A stretch of DNA of 64,000 nucleotides, taken from NCBI GenBank assembly GCA_000320545.1, contig ADNK01000267.1:1-64000 (forward strand), in the 5' to 3' direction. Position 1 is the first letter of the stretch. Each line of letters begins with the position of its first letter. This document shows positions 11,330 through 25,272 of this stretch, one piece after another. This DNA comes from Bigelowiella natans CCMP2755 (lineage: Eukaryota > Cercozoa > Chlorarachniophyceae). The position numbers and the translations under genes were made by a program. The notes beneath the pieces were generated by a model. That model was given only the letters and a program-made list of their open reading frames with translations. It was not told the origin of the DNA and searched no databases.

Positions 11330-14040
11330 CCTCAACAAGATTTCAGTTTGACAATGGACTATCAGAAGAGGCGATTTGTACGAGTGTGCAATGTAGAAGC
11401 TGTCAGAACTGCCAATCCGGTCATGAATATAGTGATAGCTTCTAATTGGCACATGACAAGTTAATCCTCGAAAATATCTTACACAATCGGACTCTGATTT
11501 GGTATTCCCAGCTAATGAAGAGTGATGCTGTTTTTTCAGGCTTTTCATCATCGTTGCATCCTGCTGCAATGACAGGCACCAAATGTGGAGACGGAAAATT
11601 ATGTAAAGCAGCATCTGATAGCAACGGTTAGTTGGCTGAGTGTGTGTGTTATTGACGATGATTTCGTGTAATTTGAATGGAAATTTGAATTCAGAGAAAG
11701 TGAATTTCTTTATTACATGTTAAATCTTATATTTCCTTCCAATTGCTATGCTTTCCAATACACATAATTCATCATACAAAATGTAATAATATCTCAGGAT
11801 CTGGAGGTCTTTGCGTGGACAAATACGAGCTATTTACCTTCAAATATGAAATCATCGACTGCAAGCCGGTTGTTTACGTGTTTAGTTTCACACTAAATAA
11901 TCCATGCTCACGATTAAGAGTTGTATGATGATGATAATGATGATGATGGTGGTGGTGATGTGTTAGGTATGCACAATGGAAAACGGGACAATTGTCCCTT
12001 CACGTCATTGCCCTGAAGCTCCACCATCAACAGCACTACTATCTTGCACACCATCATCATCAACAACAACATTATCTCCTACTACCAATTCTCCTGGACC
12101 ACCTGCTACTCCTTCATCTACTCCTCTAACCTCGAGTCCTCGTAATAAATACTACCACTACCAATAAACTAAGAATAACTAAATCCAATAAAAATACAAC
12201 TGGAGAAATAGTCAGTAATCTGTGCTGTATCAAATCTATACGTTATTGAATGATATCTTTGTTGTTGTGTTTTGTATAATGTCTATCATCGTCATGATTA
12301 TCATCATCATCATCAGTGACTAAGGTACCGAGTAGTTCCACCCCAAGCACGAATTGTCCAGTAACTTCTTGTCCAAGCACAACCATTCCAACCACTTACA
12401 CTCCATCAACCTCTCCTCCGTTTTCTTCCTCTCCATTGACGTCGCAGCCTTCAGTTTTTGATGCTACTTCTTCTACTAGTGCTCCTGTCCTCTCCTCTTT
12501 GACACTTACTCCATCATCCCCCTCCTCCTCCTCACCTCATCGATACTCATCACCTAGTCTTTGTCCTACTACCATGGCTCCTTCTTCTCTATCATCATCA
12601 TCTTCTTCTACCTCACCTTCTACGTCGCCTTACAACCATCATCATCAAGATGGTAGAGATACAACAAGTGCGCCATTATCATCCTCATCACCATCAACAC
12701 TCCTTTCACCTTCTACATCCCCAACACCGCTGCCATTAATATCATCGCCGACGGCTGTTCCAATCGTTTCGAGTTCCTCATTATCACCTACTAGTTTTCC
12801 TCTCACATCTCCCTCCCCCCCCTCCTTGGAACCATCATCTTTAACACCCACAACATACAACAACGGTGGTGGTGGTGGTGGTAGCGGTGGTGGGAGTGCT
12901 GCTAATCCTTCCTACCGTGTAGACGGCACCTTATAGATCTCATTGGAACAAGTATCCCTCGTGATTCAAGTATACATTAAAAACAAAATAGCTGCAAGGT
13001 TGGTAAGATAGATCAAGACCAAAAAGAACTTCCTGAAGATACAAAAAAAGTTTGTTAGATTGTGGTAGCTACTGGTGGTTGTTATCAGGCGCTTGTTCAA
13101 TTATGTGACTACTTTCAGTTATGTCGTGTGTGAATACTCACTATTTCTTCCTCGCTACCTAACATCTCTTGTCAGGTATTGCATTTCTCTTTCAAGTTTC
13201 AACCTAAGCTTTAGACCAGGTCCTTTAATGAATTGATTGTTGTACTCGTAATTGGAAATGTAGTATTCACTCTTCCAGAAGTTTGAAAATAAGTGGTACA
13301 AATAACACAGTTAGTTTATAATTACTACTACCGCTAGAACACAGACAGACACTTTCATACTGAAGGAAATGAATCATCGGTTTTGATTCTTTTTCTTCAG
13401 GAAGCACCATCATGACAGTGGAATTTAATACAACGGACAATGCCGTCGGAGCACTTACCCCAACTCCTATAGTCTCATCATCACCATCATCATCACTGAA
13501 TCAAGCATTGGCATCAAATCTGTCTTCGACTAGTATTCAGGATTTATCTCTACTATTCAATGTTACAGTTCTTCAAGTCAGCCCTCCAGTCGTTGTGGTA
13601 TTACTACGCTTTGTGTATGAACAACCATGGAAGATGTAAATTCTATCTTCAAAACTGTGAAATGATGATAATAACAAAATATGATCTATGGAGATGACAT
13701 GACGTGATTCCCTCTCTTCCCTTTTTCTAGCCGTTATCTGGGTCCGAGCAGGGGGACTCCACAAAGAATGATGAGAAAGACTCTGCAATGTGGTTTCTGT
13801 CGCCCCTTTTCGTCACTGCTGCCATTGTCACTGTCCTGTTACTTTTAGTGGTAATTGCAGCTGTTAAATGCTTACTAATAACAAGGAGACGTAGACGACT
13901 AGCCACTATCAAACCTATCTCGAGTACCATCACACATAGTGGCACCATGATGACGACGAGGAGGAGGAGGGGGAGACCCAACGAACCTGAAACGCAATTA
14001 GTGTCAATACCGCACCATATGAACGACGCACGGGATATGG

Positions 14041-14074
<34 letters not shown>

Positions 14075-14312
14075 ATTTAATGCACACCAAAGCAACATAG
14101 TTTCATCTGATGTTGCCATGGATTTAGAGGCATCATCACTCAATCCACCAAGTGATTGGTACATTGGCAGCAGCCATAAGAAATCTACAGCAATAGCAAC
14201 GACGACTTCTACTACTACTGTAGCACAAACGAATCATAACAGAAGGCAAAGTGGGATAATGTGGTCTCTTGGAGGAGAAGAAGAAGAACATAACTCTCTT
14301 TTCTCTAGATAG
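6864..14312 (+). CDS. Membrane-anchored ADAM-type (reprolysin) metalloprotease
   Basis: This is a zinc metalloprotease of the ADAM/adamalysin family, which sheds or cleaves cell-surface proteins. Exons are about 6864-7182, 7316-7398, 7508-8442, 8613-8741, about 8913-9079, 9650-9775, 10125-10210, 10451-10564, 10883-11045, 11340-11419, 11540-11626, 11798-11868, 11967-12141, 12317-12916, 13401-13597 and 13731-14312. Order of parts: signal peptide (GWAWIALLVVGVSM); prodomain with PPECFYRGFIKG and the cysteine switch PKKPMRCGFTG; a His/Asp- and Glu-rich insert; catalytic domain from KYVDVLIINDYTRYG through TWSHGTPYP to the zinc site HEIGHNFGMGHD; disintegrin-like DPGEQCDPG, CCQWNCRLAPG and CDIPETCTG; Cys-rich CPPDYHHVPGTEC and GVCYQGAC; a Ser/Thr/Pro stalk of about 250 residues; one transmembrane helix (VTAAIVTVLLLLVVIAAV) with RRRRR stop-transfer; and a Thr-rich tail. 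All joins are in phase except exon 4 to 5, which is unresolved. A second Met at 6882 could be the start. Confidence 0.9.
8742..8786. repeat. (TA)n microsatellite in ADAM intron
   Basis: A TA tract begins exactly at the donor of the exon ending at 8741 (G|gtatata). The GT dinucleotide of the splice site is part of, or abuts, the repeat. Confidence 0.85.
11260..11327. repeat. T-run, C28 homopolymer and (CT)n in ADAM intron
   Basis: A T-run, about 28 consecutive C, then a CT tract form an extreme pyrimidine tract immediately before the acceptor of the exon starting at 11340. Its length may be unreliable in the assembly. Confidence 0.85.
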
Positions 14313-15676
14313 TATTGTCGAGCAGGGGCACAGTGACTACTATTCCCACAAGCAGCTTCGAATATCAGAGGGTGGTCGTCCAACTAATCCTTGATATGAT
14401 CACCACGACCATCGTAGAAAAGCCAACCAAAATGTAAACACGAGAAAGAATCTTAGATTCAAAGATTGCAAGAGTGGAGGTCCAAAGCCAACTGTTATGA
14501 GTAGCAAACACGATGCCAAGCAGCAAGACGAACGGAGCATTCTCCCTGGAAGATTCAGCTAGCGGAGCTAGGGAGGGCTGGGTATAAATAAGGAACATGT
14601 CTGTGAATGCCAACACTGAGAATAGTAGTGGCGATTAAAAGAAAAAAGAATGATGGAATAGTAGTGGTGACTAAATGAAAAAAGTTGGGTCACTGTGAGG
14701 TTTCTGCATGCATTACCGTTAATCTGAATACGTACCAGTACGTTAATTTGGTTATATCGAGATTTACTCAATGCTCGTACGTCGTTTGATTTGAAACGAA
14801 GAAGGTTAGCTGCTACGAACATTGCGACACTTCTATGCACATGCTGTGACCTCTCTAGCAGATCTACCTAACACTGAAATCTATAATAGCTAGATAGCTA
14901 AATAGATCTGCGCTCGAGCTATAGCTATATATACGTACAGCAGACTAATACTGCAGCGCACACGCTTGCGTAGCAACACAATAATGTGTGTGTCTCGTTA
15001 AATGTGGCAGTCTCGCGTAGTGTAGACAGACTTATAGACTACACAGAACTAGGTGGAATTTCTAGTTAAACTTGCTCGCTTAAGCGCTGCTACATGATAG
15101 CGCATGGTATTTCTTGCTCCGTGCACGCGGTCGTCAGTAATGCTTGCTGCTGCTATAAGTGTCAAACAGTAGCGACGCTGCTTACGGCGTTCCGGCTCTG
15201 ACGATTAGCATACATGCAACTAGCGAGCTAGTAGCATCGAAGTTAGCGCCGCGAATTGCAATTTAGGGAGCTAGATAAAATTCGATCTGAGTGTTGAAAT
15301 CGATTGTTTATAATCAATCTACTTAGAATTCAACAAGTACACATCTTTTCTAGTGGCACTTGCATCGCTTTGACATGATTATTTTCAGTGGATAATTCTA
15401 TATAACAATCTAAAAAGTAATTTGTAGTTATCATTTTCATTTTAATATCGTAATGGATGTTGGGTGTTGTTTCGAATGAATGTGTGTCTACTATCTCTAT
15501 TGATAAATAAGAACTAGCTAAGGAGGACGGAGTATGAATGAAACACGCTAACATAAATTTACAAAGTAATGGTTACCACCACAACGAAATGGCGGGAATC
15601 CATCGATTTTTGGCTTATCTTTTCTCTTTAGTTAAGCACATCATAAATAGTAGTAGTGGTAGAAGAAGAAGAAGAA
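14313..15676. repeat. Intergenic region with palindrome-rich island 2
   Basis: There is no supported exon. From about 14700 to 15270 the sequence is dense in CTAG, GCTAGC, GTACGT and similar palindromes, as in the other islands. The flanks are ordinary AT-rich DNA. ADAM (+) and the next gene (-) converge here, so both 3' ends lie in this stretch. Confidence 0.45.
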
Positions 15677-17930
15677 CTATATACTAGGTGTACCACCACG
15701 CTGCTGTCTCCCTCTTCGATGGTTGATGTTCTCCATCATCATGTTTCTCCTCCTCAAAGACTTAATCATCGCACTGAATACTTGCTCAAAATTAACCCAG
15801 GATGGGAAACTGAATATCCTGCTGCTGCTGCTGCTTCCTTGCGATGATTTCTTTGCAGCTGCCGATGAAAGGCCATACTTATGGACGGCTGTTACCCAGT
15901 GATAGTCAAGTTTCTTCTCATCCATCATATGGAGTCCATTTGGTTTAAGATGCCCTTTTTTCTCTACAATGATGTATTCAATGTGTTTGTCCTTTTCTAA
16001 ACTCTGCACCAATCCAGATAATAGCTGCAATTGATGATAAAGCTCAAGGTCAAGGTCCCATCTTCGATGTTTATAGCTAGTCATAGATCGCAACCACTTT
16101 TTGCTCTCTCTGCAAAATACGTCCTTAGAAATGGGTTCTTGACGCTTGATTTGCACTGCTAGAGAAGGTATTTCCTTCATGACATAGCCAATAGCGTTGA
16201 CGAGGAGGAGAAACTGCTTCCCCTTGGTCATGCTATCATCAAATAATAGCCTGTGAAAATCTATTGCAAATTCGCCTCCTGTCTTAAAGCGTACTAGTGA
16301 ATTTGTTGGACTGAAGTCAGGAGGGTAAACTCCAAGTCTGGTATTTGTGCGAGAAATCAATGATCCATCTCGATTGTCTAAAGTGTACATTTGCGTTGAA
16401 GATGATCCTATTGACAGTGCGAGTGCATTGTCGCGCTCTAGCGTAGGTCCAGCAAAAGGAAGGTTGATATCTATCATTGAAAGATCTTGATATTTAAACA
16501 TCATCAGTCCCTCGAAATAAGCCTCATCAGAGGAGGAGAGCAGAGCGTGTTGAGGAGGAGCAGGAAAATCAACGAAGGTCGCAGCACCAAATGCAGCCTG
16601 AAGTTGTGCTCGCATCAGATCTTCCCATTCTGGACCTCCAATCTCTCTGATCTTTCCAGTTTGTAGTACAGTTAGTCTTGCTGTGGCAGCAAGGGGATTT
16701 ACTTCCGATATCTGCCTGCACGCACTGCGAATAACCCTCGCAAGATACGATGAAACTTCTTCCCAAGGATAGGCTGAAGAATCACTGTAGTCGACGAATG
16801 TGTACCCAAGCTCAGCGTAATCTGGAGGTGTTCTTTCTTTTATTAAACCACGTTCCAAGCCTTCCTTCCTTAGCTCTATACATTCGGAGCACGAGCTATT
16901 CGCAAGCATCAACTAATAATAATAATAATAATAGAGAAGAATATCTTAAATCGTTGTTCAATATATATTCGGAGCACGAGCTATTCCCATGCATCAGATA
17001 ATAATAATAATAATTATAATAATTATTGAGAAGAATATCTTAAATCGTCGTTCACGTATATGCGGATACTACAATCGTATAGAAGGGGGGGAAATAGGAG
17101 GAGGGGGAGGGGAGGGGGTGTGCACAGAAATTTTAGACCTTGCTTTTCATCACAGATCGTTGATTTCCAGTGCCATCAAAATAGTGTACCGTAAGGCTAG
17201 CCTATTTTATTAATCAGAGTAAAACCAGGCGAGTGTTATGAAGTATTATTAATAAGAATTTCTTAATCTCAACGATGGTGGCAGGGTAGCTTTTTTGTCC
17301 AAAAATCGACGATTTTATGAACTCAATGAAAGCTGGTGGTAGTATTATTCTTCTTCTTACCCCTCCAAGATCCACAAGAATCTCTGGATCTCGGCTATTA
17401 CTTGTTCCCGTAGTGGAGGCACCGACGTCGCCAACCACCCCCCTTCCAGTAATGAAGCTCGCAGCACGCCTAACCGCCTGCAGAGGATTGTTAGTACCCA
17501 TCGACGAGATGAGAGGGGAACCAACACCGTCTACTGGTGTAGATTTCCTACTATGATGGCTTTCACTCAAAATAGAAGCCAACGTATGGCGCCCAGATTG
17601 TGACTGATGTTTACATCTTTTCCATCGAAGAGGACTGTTGACAGCACTGAAAGAAGCAAAACACAAGAAGCAAAACAAAATTTAGACATCACCGGCATTG
17701 AAATCATGGTTGTGTCAGGACCTCTGATGATGAAGTTGCCGAAATCCTCTCGTTTTGATCGAAACAGTGTCTCTTAAATTTTTCCCATTTGACTTTGCGA
17801 TACCGAGAAACCCCCTTGCATCAAGGCTGATGCAGCAAGATAAGAGGCTGGCGCACACCATCGCCGCAACCACCTCTGCAACTATCCATCCACCTTTCCG
17901 ACTCCGCCGCACAGGAAACCAGCGGGCCAT
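15677..17930 (-). CDS. Divergent GDA1/CD39-like (actin-fold) nucleotide phosphatase homologue, tentative
   Basis: The main exon (about 16912-15677) encodes some 410 residues with few introns or repeats. Its order of motifs recalls the GDA1/CD39 apyrase family, which hydrolyses nucleoside di- and triphosphates. Counterparts are LTVLQTGKIREIGG at the place of ACR2 (ATAGLR), HALLSSSDEAYFEGL at ACR3, and ALALSIGSSSTQMYTL at ACR4 (LDLGGASTQ). Key residues differ (IGSSSTQ for LGGASTQ; the ACR3 glutamate is displaced), so activity is doubtful. Upstream, an exon within 17214-17678 has VVGDVGASTTGT, which could be a weak ACR1 (DAGSTGTR). A 5' exon from 17930 starts MARWFPVRR followed by a hydrophobic segment (IVAEVVAAMVCASLLSCC), a signal anchor or signal peptide. 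Exon joins between these three parts were not resolved. The Arg-rich, low-complexity C-terminus is lineage-specific. An exopolyphosphatase-like or other actin-fold protein is an alternative. Confidence 0.4.
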
Positions 17931-18145
17931 AGGTGTGGATTAGATAGTCGATAGAAAAAGTTTGATTTGGAAGATAATTTCCCCAAGGCTGTGGCAATTA
18001 GGTGTGTGGTTTCGGAGGGGCGGGGCGTATCGCTCTCTTACTCTCTTTACGTTTAAACGAAAATTAAGTCAGAAACACATCTTAAAATAGAACACTGGAG
18101 ATATGACAATTCTGGTGATATGCTACTCTTAGAGGAATGTATATT

Positions 18146-18622
18146 CTAATTTAACCCCCTTAAAATAGAATACATCAGGTTTTCTTGTGGATATTTGAGT
18201 CTTAGCTGTGTTTTCCTTTCCCCCAAAATGGCCTTGGTTAGGATAAATTTAAGAGGGTTGTTCCGAAAGATAGCTAAGAAAGATAGCTCCGAACAAAACA
18301 ACGGAAACGCCCCTGTTTTTACGTCCTTTTCCTGCATAAGAAACATTTTCATCACAAAATTATTGAAACTCTCCGTACTTTTGTCGGACTTCGCAGAGCC
18401 GACAAAATCGTAAAACAGTTTTTCCGGCTCCTTTTGAAAAGTGTCGCCTGTTGTTGTTGTTGTTACTATGAACTTCAGCAACTGGATAATCCAGTGCAGA
18501 TAAGTCTCGGATGTCTGGAGAAGTAACAAATATAATTTCTGAGATCCGGTATGTTCATTGTAATATTTTCTGAAATAATTTTTGGTCCAAATATTGGTTG
18601 TTTGATATGTAAATTGTGACAA
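18146..18622 (-). CDS. Unidentified 158-codon open frame
   Basis: I do not recognise this product. The frame is uninterrupted over 477 bp, rich in Lys, Leu, Phe and Thr, and free of microsatellites apart from a short Thr run. No domain motif or membrane segment is evident. It lies in AT-rich DNA between two genes and could be a chance frame, part of an unseen gene, or a remnant. Confidence 0.15.
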   Translation of the reverse strand: MSQFTYQTTNIWTKNYFRKYYNEHTGSQKLYLLLLQTSETYLHWIIQLLKFIVTTTTTGDTFQKEPEKLFYDFVGSAKSDKSTESFNNFVMKMFLMQEKDVKTGAFPLFCSELSFLAIFRNNPLKFILTKAILGERKTQLRLKYPQENLMYSILRGLN

Positions 18623-19407
18623 ATTGCTACTAATATTAAAAAAGTTTCAAATTGTTCTCTCTGATGTTATTTCGAAATAGTTCATTTATTACTTAGACAT
18701 AAAAAGTATCGGGAAAATATTACCTTCACATTGCTCGACTATCATTTGACAACTAACTCACGAACTCTTTGACTGCCTAGCCTACAGCAAATACATTCGA
18801 AATATCCATCCCACTCTCATGCGAACGACTATTGACCAAAACAATAAGTTGAATGCAACAGTAATAACAATAAAGATATTAATGAATGTATGAGTGATAA
18901 TTCTTGCATGTCTCTCGAATGGCGAAGTGTCTATTAACGATGCAGCAGCATTAGGGTTTGCTGGGTAGTGTATGATGTACTTTCATAGTCGTCCCACCCA
19001 ATATCCGGTAAATAGGATATACATGTTGTCGCAGGATAAAGATGGTATGGTAGTAGTGTTATAAGACACACACAATATGACCTTCATCATCTTAAAAGGG
19101 TCCTCCTCTATCATCACCGTCATCGTCTTCTTCTTATCGTCCCCTATCCGAGTGGCATAGACATCACATATTGCATTACATAACATAACCTACCACCTGC
19201 AACAACAACCCTCTCCCCCCCGTCGACCTAGGCTGCAGCTCATCATGCGGTGTTTTACGTGGAAATTAATAGCGTAAAGTAGATAGAAAAGTAAGTTGAC
19301 AAGGGCCTGTATCTTGGAGGCATCACTTCATGACGCTGGAAACACTTTAATGGGTTGAATAATTTGACACTACGACGACGAGTGCAATAGAAAGAATAAT
19401 AATAAAG

Positions 19408-20207
19408 TAAGTGGTGCTGCACTGGGGTATACTCGGGGCCTGCTTAACAAGCCGAAGATGGTCCAATGGGGTGGTGACCCGGAAGTACAAGTGTACTCCC
19501 TAAACGGTAGTAGTTGTAATACACATACATACAACAATACTTATGGCTTTTCTTCTAGTAGAATCGAGGAATATCTCGACATATTCTAACTACGAATCAT
19601 ACTTAATCAGCCGATGGTCAAAGCGTGGAATCAAGCTTATCTACCGAAAATAAACTCATCTTTGTCTACACTATCACGATGTAAGTATTAAGAGTATGTT
19701 CACCTTCACATTTTCAAGGATGATTCGTTTTGATAGAAATTATTTTTGATGACTCCTAACTTGTACTTTTGACGACCCCTCCTTACACCACGTTGAATCA
19801 GAATCGAGTACATCCTGCTGTGGTGGTGGATGCGACAAAATAAACTCGTTTTGCGGCACAAAGGGCAGCGGGAATCTGTAAAGAAAATGGCAGCTCGGCA
19901 GATCCTCTTGCCTTTCTTCGAGACGATTATCCTGTTGTCTAGATAATACTACTAATTTATTCAATTTTTAAAAATGCAAATATTCATTCAACATCTATGG
20001 TTGCTTAAATATACATATGATATCTTCATTCCCTCTCTCTCTCTCTCTCTCTCTCCCCCCCCCCCCCCCATCTCTCTCACGTGTGTAGATTATCAATTTT
20101 AGAGATATGTAAATTATGAAACAAAGGAACTTATGAAATGATATGTATGCGTCACACATTACGTCGTATATATTATATGTTGCAAGTGTCGGCATGAGTA
20201 GTAGTGT

Positions 20208-20238
<31 letters not shown>

Positions 20239-20785
20239 CACTCATGTGATGGATCAATCATCTTGAAGAAGAAGAAGAAGAAAAAGAAAAAGAAGGCCTC
20301 TGACGACATTGCAGCAGCCCCTTTTCTTCTTCTTCTTCTTCTTCTTCTTCTTCTTCTTCTTCTCACATGCTCTTTCTCTAGGCTGTTTCCGTTCCTAACA
20401 TTAATGAGGGGCTTCTGCGTCCATGCGTTTGTCGTAAATAACACATTTGCGGAGATGCAATCCCTGGAGCAATGGTTTGATAAACACATGATGTGTGTTA
20501 ACTCCCTCCTCTACTTCTTCTCATCATCATCATCATCAATTAATATCTCTGTAGGGCTGATCTGTCTTTGCTGGAAAGTGCCACGTATGGCGCTTTTCTA
20601 CTGGGAATGCTTCTTTTTCAGGTACTAGTCTTGTTTATGTAGTAGTGTGCTGTTGTTATTATTATCCCAAGTAATAATAAAAAAGGAATCTACTTTAAAT
20701 TGGACGTGGTGTTTTTCCTCCTTCATTTTCAAACCTTGATTCTCGCAGTATAAACAATCACAGACACCCACACCCCCCCCCCAAC

Positions 20786-20822
<37 letters not shown>

Positions 20823-20831
20823 AATAAAGTG

Positions 20832-20894
<63 letters not shown>

Positions 20895-21339
20895 TGTGTG
20901 TTTAATTTTTTTTGTTACGTCGGCTTATTTCCTTCAACCGTGGAAGCTTGACACTAGAGTCATCATCATCATCATCATTATTGTTGTTGTTATTATTGTT
21001 ATTATTGTTGTTATCGTACTTGTGAAAAGATCTCTTTTGTTCCGATGTACCTCCTCGAAACAACTATTGGACCTGAGGTAAGAATATGATGATTGGGGTT
21101 ATAATTGAGAAGAATCATGCCTAATCACGACGACTACTAAATATGATGATCAAGTAAGTCAATCAAAAAAGAAAGATAATAAGAGGGTATTATTTAAACG
21201 AACAAAAATTTTGTTTGCCTCATTTAATTTAAGGTGTATAAATCGGCGCTCTGGTGGTCCTCATGGTTAGAATTTATTTACCTCAAAAGATGATTAAAAT
21301 GATGTTTGTTCTTGACGATACTTTATGCAGAAGCTAATC

Positions 21340-21371
<32 letters not shown>

Positions 21372-22267
21372 GGCTAGCTGGGGGATTGTTCGTGACATCT
21401 CTTGCCCCGAGCATATTTGGAGTTATTGCAGCAAACTTAGCAGCTGCTGCTCCGGTTTGCTAGATATTACAACAACAACAACTACTACTACTACTACTAC
21501 TACTATAGCACAATCCCACACCCACACCATACATAATAATAATAATAATAACCACATATTGTGTTGATTCATGATCAATGATAACGATAATAATGATCAA
21601 TAGTGTGGACCTAGTAGTAGTAATAGTAGTAATAGTAGCGTCATTATCATTGTTCCGTTGCAAGTAGTCATCTTTGACGATGGTGATGATGATGATGATT
21701 TAATATGAATGTAGCTTGGAGTATTCCTCACCTACTAAGAAGTTGGATTTGTTGCCTTCCTTACTCTTCCTTCCCCAGCATGAAAACATGATGATCATCG
21801 GTGCCAGTGGATCTGCTGAATCGTCATCATCGTTGTCCTTCTTTTATTCGTCTTCGTTGTATATGGTTTGTTATTGTCAATCACTCGATCATCGAGATCC
21901 CTTCATCATCATTATCACCATCATCATTATTATTATCATCATCGTTATCATCATTATCCGAAGATATAGCAGCATCAGCAGCAGCAGCAGAAGAAGAAGA
22001 AGAAGAAGAAGAAGAGAGACGCTGCATACATGTGTGCGTGTGTTTGTAACTGATGTTGATTGTTTGTGTGTGTAATCAGAAGATTGATGAATTTTTACAC
22101 AACAAGAGTGCACATGTGTACCCCATTCTAGGTACACAACAACAACCACCATATCCACCATAGTCACTATCTATTACTACTGTAAGATGATGATGATGAT
22201 GATGATAGCAGTAAATGACATAATTATGATGACGATGATTATGAGCTGTTGATGTTGTTATTGTTGG

Positions 22268-22300
<33 letters not shown>

Positions 22301-23644
22301 AGGATATTTGGGTCTTGTTGCTTTTGGATGGGTGTGCCTTCTCGTGAGAATAGCACAGTACAAAAATCCAAGATGGGGGTATTACTCACGAAAATCAATA
22401 ATAAAATATAACTCATTAGTAGTAATAGTAGGAGGAGGAGGAGGAAGGGGGTGGGGGGGGGGAGAAGAATACTACTGCTACTTCATTTATTAACAAATAA
22501 GTAGTGTTATTGCTGTTTTACACGCTAATTGAGCACCAGCCTTAACAACCTTTATGCAAGATATGTGATATTTGATAATCATAATCGTATTAATATCGTT
22601 AGGTGCATGTTGCAAAGTTATGTTGGAGTGGCCGCATTATACTACATCATCGTCGCATTTGCTCTTTTTCATTTCTTGCATCAAAGTACGCCAACAGCTA
22701 TATTCTCCTCATCAGTATCACCACCAAACTCATCACTATCGAGCACAAGGGGGGGGGCGGAGGGATTTGGCAGTTTGATAAGCGGTTCCGCCTCCTCCTC
22801 TTCTAGCATGGGAGGAGGAGGAAGAAAAGGACTGCTTACATCCAGAGCACGTAGTAGCAGTGGTGCTGGTGGTAGTAGTGCTCGAGACACCGTCGAGGAG
22901 GGGAAAATGGTAGTACCATCATCATCATCATCATCATCGTCATCAACATCATTATCATCATCATCATTATCATCAACCATTACCATCATTATCAGTACCT
23001 TGCTTATGCGGACTGTGGAATGGCAATGATCCTTCCTCTGATGTTGTGGTGAGTAAGTAGCAGTAGGAGTAGTACAAGGAAGAAGAAGAAGAAGAAGAAG
23101 AATATAAATAGTAGTGTGCAGTAGTAGTTGTAGTAGTAGTAGTAGTACCTGTAATTCTAGAGCAAGGAAAATGATGATGATGAGATGAGGATGATGAGGT
23201 CTTCTTCTTCTTCTTCTTGTTGGAATAATTGTGGTAATAATCAACAGGCTGACACTGAGAGAGGAAGCTCAATGTAACAACCAACATATCATTATAATAA
23301 ACAAATAATGACAAGATAATGCAGAAGAAGAAGAAGAAGGGAAAATAAAAATGGTTCATTGCTGATTGATCGTCATTCGAGTAGTTAGCCAAGCTGTAGA
23401 AGCTGAAAGAAGACATCGATAACGATATAAATATATATATATAGGATTGTACTTTGCAATCTTTATTTAACAAGTCAATGGTTCTTTTTTTGGTCTTCTT
23501 TTTCATTATTGTGTTATTATTTTCCATTTTTTCATCATTACCTTGATATTCATTATCATAATCTTCATCTATCAATCCTCGAATATCTTCCCTCCCTCTC
23601 TCCCTCCTTCCCTAAGGGTGGCGAGCATTTGCTCTGCAGGTACC

Positions 23645-23678
<34 letters not shown>

Positions 23679-23705
23679 CGTAGTAATGAGGTGTTGTAAA
23701 ATACA

Positions 23706-23743
<38 letters not shown>

Positions 23744-24098
23744 AATGAATGGCGGAATAGCTGTGAATCATTATCCTCCTCCTCCTCCTCCTCCTACTAC
23801 TACTACTACTACCACTACCTAGGTAATGGGGACTAGACGTACCATGTCTGGCGTGGAGAACATTCCCATACAAACTGCTCATCAAATGCTACGAGAGGTA
23901 CTAGTAGTACTCATGCATGCACGCATCAAATCCCACCAAAATAGTAATAGTAATAATAATAATAATAATGGGTAGTGGTGGTGGTAGTAGTAGTAGTTGT
24001 TGTTGTTGGCCTTCTTGTCATCAAGATGTTACTACTACTACTGCTACTACTGCTACTACTGCTACTACTACTGCATTCAACAGAAGCATTATCAGGCA

Positions 24099-24137
<39 letters not shown>

Positions 24138-25045
24138 CCTCTTCTTCTTATCTGTGATCTCTCAATAATGTCATTCTTCAGCATCTTATAATGATAGACT
24201 TTACGGAGTTGGACTTCTTAGGACGTGGTGGATCAGGTATAACAACAACAACAAGAAGAAGAAAAAGAAGAAGAAGAAGACACAGTAGCACTACCGAAAC
24301 CAGCAGTAGCAGCAGCAGCAGCATCATAAATAAATAAACGCAGCAGCATAAATAAATAAACGCAGCAGCATAAATAAATAATCGCTGGCGCTGAACAAAA
24401 TGTTATTGTTGTTGTTGTTATTATTATTAAATTCGATTGAAGTACTTCCTTCTCCCCTACTACCCTCCAACAACACCAAGTGCTACTACTTTGTTCAACA
24501 AACAAATAAATAAACAAACAAACAAACAAACAGGTGCCTCAGGATCAGTCTATCGATGCAGATATCAAGGTCAACTTGTTGCTGCAAAGACCTTTTTAGA
24601 AAAGGTACTACTACCACTTCTACTACTACTACTACTATTGGATACTGATTGGTGATAATTAACAATAACAATAACAACAATAATGATATGAATCATGATG
24701 ATGACGATGATGGTGAGAGCATGTTGTCTGTTGTCTATCAATTGCTGCTACCTACATCCAATAGAATAATCATAATATATATATAGGAATATACAAATAT
24801 ATAATAAATATATAGATGTATATGTGTGTCAAATTAGTAGTAGTCGTAGTAGCAGTAGTAGCCAATCTCTTGTTGTGGTCCTCCTCCTCCTCCTCCTACT
24901 ACTACTACTAGTAGTAGTAGTAGTAGTAGTAATTGGTGGTGATACTATGTATTATTAATAAAAAAAAAACAGTAGCAGCAGCCTAGTAGTTTATTAGATT
25001 GTTGTAATTTGGAAGAAGGAGGAGGACCTTAAAAGTATCAATATT

Positions 25046-25081
<36 letters not shown>

Positions 25082-25228
25082 GATATGATATATGTTATTT
25101 AAGGCAATCTCCATATCCGACCTGTTGAGAGTCGCAAAAGAGGCATTTCTGTGTCATCGTGTACGGTATGAAAAAGAAGACCAAAAACAACAACAACAAC
25201 AACAATTCTAGGACGCTACTCTAACTGC

Positions 25229-25272
<44 letters not shown>

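Noticed and set aside
22681-23575. Large minus-strand frames rich in Asp, Leu and Thr
   Set aside because: They are antisense shadows of the Ser-rich receptor exons and of GTA/TAG microsatellites.
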